Assembly: GCA_022819825.1 (NCBI GenBank) | Contig: JAJEGM010000013.1 | Span: 1-64,000 of the forward strand | Reading direction: 5' to 3' | DNA from: Acidimicrobiia bacterium | GTDB lineage: Bacteria; Actinomycetota; Acidimicrobiia; Acidimicrobiales; Bin134 | Length of the DNA: 64,000 nucleotides | In this document: one piece after another, positions 15,524-25,957 of the stretch | Position numbering within the stretch: position 1 is the first letter of the stretch | How the letters are laid out: each line of letters begins with the position of its first letter | Program-made: the position numbers and the translations under genes | The notes under the pieces: model-generated | Databases searched by the model: none | Told to the model about the DNA's origin: nothing | Seen by the model: only the letters and a program-made list of their open reading frames with translations

Positions 15524-17673
15524 TTCATCCGGATCACGCCGCGGAACAGACATACATCGATCGGGCCCACCAAGCCCTCGAGACGGCCCGGGAGAGGGCG
15601 CTGTCGCTGAAGGGCATGGTTGAGGTGGGCGCGGGCGGCACCCATCAGGCCCGCTATGAGCGGGAGATTATTTGGGATTCGATAAGCACCCGCCTCAGCG
15701 TTCTGGACATCGGTGACGCCTCGCTGGTGTTCGGTCGCCTCGACTGGAGCGATGAGCAGGGCGGCGACCAGCTCTATGTGGGCCGGGTGGCGGTGTGGGA
15801 TGACGACCAGGAGCCGGTGACCATCGACTGGCGGGCCCCGGCGGCCGAGGCTTTCTACCGAGCCACCGGGAGCGAGCCCATGGGCCTGTCCCGACGTCGC
15901 CACTTCGTGACCAGAGGCCGGGAGCTGCTGGGGGTGGAAGACGAGTACTTCGGCGAAACCAACGGCCGGGGCCGGATGCCGTTGGTGGGGGAGGCCGCCC
16001 TTCGAGCCGGTTTGGAAGCTGGCCGCACCGGCCGCCTCGCCGACGCGGCCGCCACCATCCAGATCGAGCAGGACGCCATTATCCGCTCCCCGCTGTCTGG
16101 CCTTCTCGTGGTGCAAGGCGGTCCCGGCACCGGCAAGACAGTGGCCGCTCTCCACCGAGCCGCTTATCTGCTCTATACCCACCGCTTTCCCCTCGAAGGC
16201 CAGGGAATGCTGGTGCTCGGCCCCAACCGCCTGTTTTTGACCTATATCGAGCAGGTGCTTCCATCGCTGGGCGAGGCCGGCGTGGAGGTATCGATGCTGG
16301 CCGACCTGCTGCCCGGCACCCGGGTCAAAGGGCTCGACAACCCTCGTATCTCCCGCATCAAGGGCGATCTGCGAATGATCACGGTGCTGCGCCGGGCTCG
16401 CCGGGATCGCCAGCGCCCGCTGCGGGCCGACTTGACGGTGGGGTTTGGCCTGCGTCGGCTCCGGCTCACCGTGGATCAGAGCGCTGAGATCGTTCGCCAG
16501 GCCCGCAAGCGGTTCCGCACCCACAACCGGGCCCGTCGCTTTGTGGAAGAACAGGTGTACCAGCACCTGGCCGACAGTGGCGCCCGCACCGATTCCCCCG
16601 CTCCCGACATGGAGGCGGTGCGCGAACAACTTCACGGCAGCATCGAACTGCGAGAGGCCCTGGAGTGGATGTGGCCAGTGCTCACCCCATCCCACCTGCT
16701 GCACGACCTGTTCGGTTCTCCCGCGCTGCTCCGCTCAGCGACGGCGTCGGTGTTGACTCCAGAGGAAACCGACCTGCTCTACCGCTCCCGACAACCCCAT
16801 GCCTCCGAAGTGGTGTGGACGGCCGACGACGCCCCCCTGCTGGATGAGGCCCTGGCCCTGTTGGGCCCCCGACCCGGCCACAAGCAGTCGGAGTCGATTC
16901 GCACCTACGGCCACATCGTGGTGGATGAGGCCCAAGATCTGTCGCCCATGCAGCTCCGGATGATCAGCCGCCGCTCGCTAAACGGGTCGATGACCGTGGT
17001 GGGCGATATCGCCCAGGCCACCTCGGCATGGGGGCACGACTCCTGGGACAGCGTGATCGAGCACCTCCCCGACCACATCGACCCCCGATTTTCCGAGTTG
17101 ACCATCGGGTATCGCCTACCCGAGCCCATCATGGAAGTGGCTGCCAAGGTGCTCGACGCCGCCATGCCCGGCCTGGTACCGCCTCAATCGATTCGCATTG
17201 AGGGCCGCCCTCCCCGATTCGTTCCCGTGATCGCCCATCAAACCCCAGCCTCCGGCAATGGCCAGGGCAACGGACAAGGCAGTGTCCAAGACGGCGAACC
17301 CAGCCCCAGCAGCCTGACCGCCGCCGTCGTCAGGGAGGTAAAGGCCGAGCTCAGCGCGTTGGCCAACGGGAACCTGGCGGTGATCTGCCACAACGCACTG
17401 GCCGATGCCATCTCTGAGGCACTCACCGTTGCCGAAGTCGATCACGGTTTGGTGTATGAGCGAGGCCTGGAGTCCCGGGTGACCATCGTGCCGGTGGAGT
17501 TGGTGAAGGGGCTTGAGGTGGACACCGCCATCGTGGTGGAGCCGGCCGACATCTGCGAAAAGCTCCCCAAGGGGATGCGAGCTCTGTATGTGGCCATGAC
17601 CCGGGCCACGCAGCGCCTCGTGGTTGTGTACTCCCGCCCGCTGCCCGAGCCCCTGCTCACCAAGGAGGCATGA
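15523..17673 (+). CDS. helD: HelD-like UvrD/Rep-family helicase (RNA polymerase recycling factor)
   Basis: 716 aa if translation starts at ATT 15523; the tracked ATG at 15616 would cut off a conserved N-terminal coiled-coil segment (EQTYIDRAHQALETARERAL). Superfamily 1 motifs are clear: Walker A GGPGTGKTVAALHRAAYLLY, Walker B VVDEAQDLSPMQL, motif III VGDIAQ and motif VI ALYVAMTRATQRLVVVY. HelD proteins of Gram-positive bacteria bind RNA polymerase and release it from stalled complexes. The next gene begins 4 nt after the stop, so HelD, PPOX and an O-methyltransferase form an operon. The ATT start rests on the SD sequence and conservation. Confidence 0.85.
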   Translation: MHPDHAAEQTYIDRAHQALETARERALSLKGMVEVGAGGTHQARYEREIIWDSISTRLSVLDIGDASLVFGRLDWSDEQGGDQLYVGRVAVWDDDQEPVTIDWRAPAAEAFYRATGSEPMGLSRRRHFVTRGRELLGVEDEYFGETNGRGRMPLVGEAALRAGLEAGRTGRLADAAATIQIEQDAIIRSPLSGLLVVQGGPGTGKTVAALHRAAYLLYTHRFPLEGQGMLVLGPNRLFLTYIEQVLPSLGEAGVEVSMLADLLPGTRVKGLDNPRISRIKGDLRMITVLRRARRDRQRPLRADLTVGFGLRRLRLTVDQSAEIVRQARKRFRTHNRARRFVEEQVYQHLADSGARTDSPAPDMEAVREQLHGSIELREALEWMWPVLTPSHLLHDLFGSPALLRSATASVLTPEETDLLYRSRQPHASEVVWTADDAPLLDEALALLGPRPGHKQSESIRTYGHIVVDEAQDLSPMQLRMISRRSLNGSMTVVGDIAQATSAWGHDSWDSVIEHLPDHIDPRFSELTIGYRLPEPIMEVAAKVLDAAMPGLVPPQSIRIEGRPPRFVPVIAHQTPASGNGQGNGQGSVQDGEPSPSSLTAAVVREVKAELSALANGNLAVICHNALADAISEALTVAEVDHGLVYERGLESRVTIVPVELVKGLEVDTAIVVEPADICEKLPKGMRALYVAMTRATQRLVVVYSRPLPEPLLTKEA

Positions 17674-17677
17674 GCCG

Positions 17678-18076
17678 ATGGCCCACGATCCCCACAGCCT
17701 CACCGACGAGATGAACGAATTCCTCCGGGATCGCCATCTGGCGTCGCTCACCATTCTGCGCCCCGACGGCACCCCCCATGTGACCCCGGTGGGGTTCACC
17801 TGGGATCCCGACACCGCCACCGCCCGCATCATCACCTGGGCCGGGGCCAAGAAGGTGCGCATGTTGGAGGCGGCCGGAGGCGGCAGAGCCGCACTGTGCC
17901 AGGTGGACGGCGGTCGGTGGGTCACCCTGGAGGGTCACGCCACCGTCACCGCCGATCCTGAGCAGTGCGCCGAGGCGGTGGCCCGCTACGGCGAGCGCTA
18001 CAGCCCCGCCAAAGACCGGGGCGCCGACCGGCGGGCCATCATCATTGATGTGGATTCAGTGCTAGGACGAGCATGA
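17678..18076 (+). CDS. PPOX-class F420-dependent oxidoreductase
   Basis: 132 aa, ATG 17678. Split-barrel flavin-fold protein: FLRDRHLASLTILRPDGTPHVTPVGFTWDPD is the classic start of the Rv1155-like PPOX group, and KKVRMLEAAGGGRAALCQVDGGRWVTLEGHA matches its second half. These small dimeric proteins use F420 (or occasionally FMN or heme) to reduce diverse substrates; a specific substrate cannot be predicted. Sits 4 nt after HelD and overlaps the next gene by ATGA. Confidence 0.85.
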   Translation: MAHDPHSLTDEMNEFLRDRHLASLTILRPDGTPHVTPVGFTWDPDTATARIITWAGAKKVRMLEAAGGGRAALCQVDGGRWVTLEGHATVTADPEQCAEAVARYGERYSPAKDRGADRRAIIIDVDSVLGRA

Positions 18077-18741
18077 CCCCTAAGGGCATCGGCCTCAGCG
18101 CCGATGTGCAGGAGTACCTGGTGGCCCATGGCGCAGGCATCGACCCCATCGCCCAGGAGCTCATCGACGTCACCGCCGAGCTGGGGCGTATTTCTGGAAT
18201 GCAGGTCGCCCCTGAGCAGGGTGCCTTCATGACCATGCTCACGCGCCTGCTCGACGTGCGGTTCGCGGTGGAAGTGGGCACCTTCACCGGCTACTCGGCC
18301 CTGTCCGTCGCCCGAGGGCTGGCCCCCGGCGGACGGCTGCTGTGCTGTGACGTGAGCGACGAGTGGGTGAGCATCGGCCGCCCGTTTTGGGAGCGGGCCG
18401 GGGTGGCCGACCGCATCGAGGTGGTAATCGCCCCTGCGGCCGAGACCTTGGCCACCCTGCCCGGCGATCCGCCCATCGACCTGGCCTTCATCGACGCCGA
18501 CAAGCGGTCTTACCGGATCTACTACGAGGAGATCCTGCGCCGCCTCAGCCCCAAGGGAATCATCCTGGTGGACAACGTGTTGTGGGCAGGCCGGGTGGCC
18601 GACCCCGATGCCGACCTCGAAGAGAACCCCGATACCGCCCACATTCGAGAGTTCAACGCTTCCGTGGTCGCCGACCCCCGGACCACCCAAGTGATGCTCC
18701 CCATCTCCGACGGGCTAACGCTCATAACTCTGGCCCCATAA
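18073..18741 (+). CDS. O-methyltransferase (caffeoyl-CoA/catechol type)
   Basis: 222 aa, ATG overlapping the PPOX stop. Typical methyltransf_3 features: VEVGTFTGYSALSVARGLAPGGRLLCCDVSDEW, then IDLAFIDADKRSYRIYYEEILRRL and GIILVDNVLWAGRVADP. The Asp residues of FIDAD and DN are the metal-binding positions. It methylates a hydroxyl, often of a catechol or a small metabolite; Mycobacterium relatives are of unknown role. The last 20 bases overlap the end of thiD on the opposite strand. Confidence 0.9.
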   Translation: MTPKGIGLSADVQEYLVAHGAGIDPIAQELIDVTAELGRISGMQVAPEQGAFMTMLTRLLDVRFAVEVGTFTGYSALSVARGLAPGGRLLCCDVSDEWVSIGRPFWERAGVADRIEVVIAPAAETLATLPGDPPIDLAFIDADKRSYRIYYEEILRRLSPKGIILVDNVLWAGRVADPDADLEENPDTAHIREFNASVVADPRTTQVMLPISDGLTLITLAP

Positions 18742-19485
18742 GGTGCGCCACCGGCCCCCGGCCCGCGCCCAAGTCCCATTCTGCCGAACGAGTGAGGCGA
18801 TCGCGAACAAAAGCCTTGGCAGCAGTGATGGCTTCCATTGGGTCAATTCCCACCGCCAATCCAACGGCCACCACAGCAGAAAAAGTGCAGCCAGTGCCGT
18901 GGTCGTTGTAGGAATCGATCACATCGGCGGCCAGCTCAAACCACCTATCTTCGTGGTAAATCCAATCGGTGGCGGTGTGTTCGCCAGTAATCACCAGCAC
19001 GCCTAGGCACAGTGCCGCAAGATCAGCTGGCTCGTCACACCTGCCCGCCTCACCGAGCACCCTTGCCTCACGGGCATTGGGAGTTGCGACAGCCGCGTGC
19101 CCCAAAAGCTCCAAATATGCGGCCTCGGCCTCTTCATCGAGCAGTCGGTCTCCGGTCGACGACACCATCACCGGATCAACCACTAGGTTGGGCAGCCGCC
19201 CGGCTGCCGCGTAATCGCCGATCACGTCGATCACCTCCCGACTGCCCAGCATCCCGGATTTCACCGCGGCCACCGGCAGGTCGTCTAGCACCGAGTCGAG
19301 TTGCTGGGCCACGAAGTCGGCCGGAATGGGGTGTATCCCCTGGACGCCCACCGTGTTTTGGGCGGTTACTGCGGTGATCACCGCGGTTCCGTGTACTCCC
19401 AGGGCGGCGAATGTGGCCAGATCAGCGGCAATCCCCGCGCCGCCCGAGGAGTCCGACCCAGCAATGCTGAGCGCTACAGGAGGGT

Positions 19486-19489
<4 letters not shown>
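18722..19489 (-). CDS. thiD: Hydroxymethylpyrimidine/phosphomethylpyrimidine kinase
   Basis: 255 aa from ATG 19489, overlapping the tenI stop as ATGA (the tracked start at 19501 is four codons further up). SIAGSDSSGGAGIAADLATFAALGVHG is the ribokinase-like N-terminal signature; DHGTGCTFSAVVAVGLA contains the anion-hole GTGC and catalytic Asp region. ThiD phosphorylates HMP and HMP-P to HMP-PP, the pyrimidine half used by ThiE. Last gene of the thiC operon. Confidence 0.95.
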
Positions 19490-20818
<1,329 letters not shown>

Positions 20819-20857
20819 TTACGGCCTACCGTCCGGGGGTTCGCACCAGTCGCCCAC

Positions 20858-21046
20858 TCATCCTCCCTGGGCCGCTTCGAGGATCTCGACCCGGTCGCCC
20901 TCGGCCAGCGGAGCTTCGCTCCACCGGCTGCGGGGCACTATCTCACGGTTGACGGCCACCGCCACACCCCGTTGGTTGGGGGCCAGGGTTCCCACCGTGG
21001 AGTCTGCTGGAACATCCAATGTCTCGCCGTTGACTACAACGATCAC
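20858..21046 (-). CDS. thiS: Sulfur carrier protein ThiS
   Basis: 62 aa, ubiquitin-like. Begins MIVVVNGETLDVP and ends with EILEAAQGG; the terminal Gly-Gly is the site of adenylation and thiocarboxylation. VAVAVNREIVPRSRW is the conserved middle. ATG overlaps the thiO stop (ATGA). No ThiF/MoeB-type adenylyltransferase is present in the operon, so activation must use an enzyme encoded elsewhere. Confidence 0.95.
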   Translation of the reverse strand: MIVVVNGETLDVPADSTVGTLAPNQRGVAVAVNREIVPRSRWSEAPLAEGDRVEILEAAQGG

Positions 21047-22170
21047 GCCGTCACCCCGCTGAGGTGCTCAGGTCTGAGGGCGTCATCGGTGGGCTCGTCC
21101 CTGAATCGGTCCGGGCTGAACCGCGACAAGTCCATTGGCGGCTCATGGCCCTGCACTAGGGCAGCTACTGCGATTGCGGTGATGGGCGCGGCGAGGATGC
21201 CGTTGCGGTAATGGCCGGTGGCGTACACGATGCCGTCGCGGCCGGTCCCGATGATGGGGGCATTGTCGGGTGCTCCGGGGCGCAGGCCAGCCCACGTCTC
21301 CACCAGGTCGATCTCGCTGAGCCCCGGCAGCAGGGTCAACACATCTCGGAGCAGCTCGTAGACGCCCCCCGCGGTCACCCGGGTGTCGAAGCCCTGCTCT
21401 TCCTGGGTGGCACCCACCACTATCTCACCGTCGCTGCGGGGCACCGCGTACACGCTCGACCCCCGCACCACCCCCCGCACCGGCAGTTGCAGCAGTCCCT
21501 CCGGGCCACTCAGGCGGAGGATCTGCCCCTTGATGGGCCGGATGGGCACCCCCAGCAACCGGCCGCTCCACGCCCCGGCGGCCACCACCACCTGCTGGCC
21601 GGTCACCGTGTGGCCATCGCTGGCCACCACTTGGTTCCGGCTCACCTCGGTGGCTGAGACCGGAATGGTGGGCACTCGATTCAACAGCTCGGCCACCACC
21701 CGGCGGGGGTTCACCTGATGGTCAAGCGGAGAGTACACCCCGCCCCGCACGCCGGGGGCGAGCAGCGGCTCTCGGACTCGGCATTCCCGGCTCCGAAGCC
21801 GCTCCACCGGCAGGCCCTCCTGCTCGTGCAGGTCGCCCAGGTTGTCGAGCAGTGCCTTGTCGTCGGCGTCGTAGGCGGCCATGAGCATCCCGTCGCGGCG
21901 GTAGTCCACGGCATCGGCCCCCAGAGAGTCGGCGAAGGCCGGCCACGCCTGACTGGCAGCCAGGTTCAGCTCCAAGATGTGGCTCTCTCCCCAGTACGCC
22001 TCGTGGATGGGGGCCAGCATCCCCGCCGCCGCGTGGCTGGCCCCGGTGCCCGGGGCGGGGTCGAGCACCACCACCTCGGCGCCGTCTTGCAGGAGCCGCC
22101 AGGCGGCCGACAATCCGATGATGCCGCCACCCACAATGATGACGTCCGGGTACGAGGGCACGTCAGCCAC
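21043..22170 (-). CDS. thiO: Glycine oxidase ThiO
   Basis: 375 aa, DAO-family flavoprotein. The N-terminal dinucleotide fold is DVIIVGGGIIGLSAAWRLLQDGAEVVVLD, followed by GASHAAAGMLAPIHEAYWGE. The C-terminal FAD segment WAGLRPGAPDNAPIIGTGRDGIVYATGHYRNGILAAP is typical. It oxidises glycine to iminoglycine with O2 for ThiG. The 8-base overlap with thiE and 4-base overlap with thiS show tight coupling. Use of ThiO rather than ThiH indicates an aerobic thiazole route. Confidence 0.94.
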   Translation of the reverse strand: MADVPSYPDVIIVGGGIIGLSAAWRLLQDGAEVVVLDPAPGTGASHAAAGMLAPIHEAYWGESHILELNLAASQAWPAFADSLGADAVDYRRDGMLMAAYDADDKALLDNLGDLHEQEGLPVERLRSRECRVREPLLAPGVRGGVYSPLDHQVNPRRVVAELLNRVPTIPVSATEVSRNQVVASDGHTVTGQQVVVAAGAWSGRLLGVPIRPIKGQILRLSGPEGLLQLPVRGVVRGSSVYAVPRSDGEIVVGATQEEQGFDTRVTAGGVYELLRDVLTLLPGLSEIDLVETWAGLRPGAPDNAPIIGTGRDGIVYATGHYRNGILAAPITAIAVAALVQGHEPPMDLSRFSPDRFRDEPTDDALRPEHLSGVTA

Positions 22171-22804
22171 CGAGGACCTCCAGCAGCTCGGCAGTGGCCG
22201 CGGCCGGGTCAGCGGCGTGGGCCACTGCCCCGATCACCGCCACACCGTGGGCCCCAGCGTCCAGCAATTCCGGCACTTGGGCGGCGGTTATTCCGGCGAT
22301 GGCGATCACCGGGATGTCCACCGCGGCGGCCACCCTCTCCACCCCAGTCGGCCCCAGCGGATCGGGCAGATCGTCTTTGGTAGCGGTGGCGTACACCGGC
22401 CCGACCCCCACGTAGGAAGCCCCATCGTCCTGGTGGCGGAGTGCGGACTCGGGATCTCGGGCGGTGCTCCCCACTATTCGGTCTGGGCCGAGTAGGCGAC
22501 GCATCTCGGCCACCGGCAGGTCATCGGCACCGCCGTGTACTCCGTGAGCTCCGGCGGCCAGCGCGATGTCGGCCCGGTCGTTCACGATCACCATCGCGTC
22601 TGTGGCCTGAGCCGATGCCACAATGCGCTGGCACTCTGCCAACACTGCGATGTCGCGGGCCTCTTTGATCCGCACCTGCACCGTAGGGGCTCCGCCTCGA
22701 AAGGCGGCATCGGCCAATGAGGCGCAGTCGACGATGACATGCAGCCGGGGAACATGTGTGGTCACCGGATCACTCACGGCTAGCTCATGGTCGATCAGCG
22801 TCAT
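22163..22804 (-). CDS. thiE: Thiamine-phosphate synthase
   Basis: 213 aa TIM barrel. It keeps the ThiE pyrophosphate and pyrimidine pockets: VQVRIKEA, VIVNDRADIALAAGAHGVHGG, GSTARDPE (Ser/Thr), YVGVGPVYATATK and VPVIAIAGITAAQ. It couples HMP-PP with thiazole phosphate to form thiamine phosphate. The N-terminal 20 residues are extra compared with short ThiE proteins. It follows thiC by 24 bp and overlaps thiO. Confidence 0.92.
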   Translation of the reverse strand: MTLIDHELAVSDPVTTHVPRLHVIVDCASLADAAFRGGAPTVQVRIKEARDIAVLAECQRIVASAQATDAMVIVNDRADIALAAGAHGVHGGADDLPVAEMRRLLGPDRIVGSTARDPESALRHQDDGASYVGVGPVYATATKDDLPDPLGPTGVERVAAAVDIPVIAIAGITAAQVPELLDAGAHGVAVIGAVAHAADPAAATAELLEVLGG

Positions 22805-22828
22805 CGAAGCCGTTGCCCTCGCCCAGCG

Positions 22829-24683
<1,855 letters not shown>

Positions 24684-24727
24684 GCCCTTAGTCTGCCACA
24701 GACGGCTAGCGGTTCCTATGGCGACTT

Positions 24728-25948
24728 CTACTTCCTCAGGGAGACGGTGAAGCGGGATTCTTCTTCGGAGAAGTCCGGTTCGGTGCCATTGTGCTGCGCC
24801 ATGGCGGGGATGACCTGTCGGCGGATGCCCATGCCCAGCCCCTCGACGTAGCCGTAGTCACGCATGATGCTCATCATCACCTGGTTACGCGCATAGCGGG
24901 CTCCTTCACGCATGCCCTCGACGCTGATGGTGTTCGGCAGGCTCCCAGGACTCTGCACTTCGATTCGATCGTCGAAGACCGATAACAGCACATCGGTCCC
25001 AGTGATGCTGTAGTCGCGGTGTACAAGTGCATTGACAACAACCTCGCGAATGGCTGGTTCAGGGAAATCGGGGCGCTCGACACGGCGACCGTCCTCCAGC
25101 GCTGCGGAGGCGCCTGTGTTGCGGCGGACGAAGTCGAGAGCCCTTTCCACGACTCCGGTTTCGACTAACTCACCGTCGACTGAGCGCAAAGCCACTAGCG
25201 GGCCCTTGATGCTCTGGTCGGATCTCGTGGCATAGTCGGACTCTTGGCCCGGGAAGCATACCGCCCGAATTCCGCATTGCGGCAAGAATCGCCCTGTGTT
25301 CAGGCCGAACAGGAGCATCCCGTCGACGGTGGCGTACGTTTCACCACCGGTTTCGGTGGCAAGCTCGAGGTTGCAGAGCAGCCTGCGCCACGACTCTGAA
25401 TTGGGGCTGGGCATCTCCGCATCGCCGCGGATGCGGACGAAGTAATCTTGAAGGCGTCGTGTGTCGAGATCGGCAGCACTGGCTCCTGGTACCGGTTTGA
25501 GGCCGTAGCGGAGTCCACCCGACTGCTGGTACAGCCGCTGTTCCTCCTCGCGAGTCGAATCGCGTGTTGTGGTGCCGACACGGACCTTTGTAACCCAGTG
25601 CGACCCCTGTTTGGACTTGTACGGTTTGTCGGGTGCGTTGGCTGGCACGGTCACGATGCCGACCATGATGCCGCCGTCAGACTCGATGACCTCCCAGTTC
25701 GGGATGATGGAGGGCTCCAGGTGATCGCGAGCAACCTGCATGATCCACTCCTCGGCTCTTGCAACCGCACGCGATAGCCCGGAGACGCCGCCGTCGTCCT
25801 CGACGCCGAGCAGCACATGTCCGCCTTCTAGGTTCAGCAGTCCAGCGAGCACCGCGGCGAGCTTGCCCGGTTGTGTGTCGTCCCGCTTGAATTCCACGCG
25901 CGAGTTCTCACCGGTGGCAATCAGCCGTAGCAAGTCGGTCTGGTTCAT
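24728..25948 (-). CDS. AlbA_2 (Schlafen-like) and HATPase_c_4 domain protein
   Basis: 406 aa. The N-terminal AlbA_2 nucleic-acid-binding domain is marked by ENSRVEFKRDD, VLAGLLNLEGGHVLLGVEDDG and GSHWVTKVRVGTTTRDSTREE. The C-terminal half is a GHKL-type ATPase-like module (AIREVVVNALVHRDYSITGTDVLLSVFDDRIEVQSPGSLP, then GLGMGIRRQVIPAM). Proteins with this pair are annotated as RecG-related helicases or transcriptional regulators, but no helicase motif is visible. It is the last island gene, 9 bp after the TrlF stop, and may regulate the system or sense ATP/nucleic acid. Read-through from it would enter the thiC riboswitch. Confidence 0.8.
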   Translation of the reverse strand: MNQTDLLRLIATGENSRVEFKRDDTQPGKLAAVLAGLLNLEGGHVLLGVEDDGGVSGLSRAVARAEEWIMQVARDHLEPSIIPNWEVIESDGGIMVGIVTVPANAPDKPYKSKQGSHWVTKVRVGTTTRDSTREEEQRLYQQSGGLRYGLKPVPGASAADLDTRRLQDYFVRIRGDAEMPSPNSESWRRLLCNLELATETGGETYATVDGMLLFGLNTGRFLPQCGIRAVCFPGQESDYATRSDQSIKGPLVALRSVDGELVETGVVERALDFVRRNTGASAALEDGRRVERPDFPEPAIREVVVNALVHRDYSITGTDVLLSVFDDRIEVQSPGSLPNTISVEGMREGARYARNQVMMSIMRDYGYVEGLGMGIRRQVIPAMAQHNGTEPDFSEEESRFTVSLRK

Positions 25949-25957
25949 CAGTTGCCT

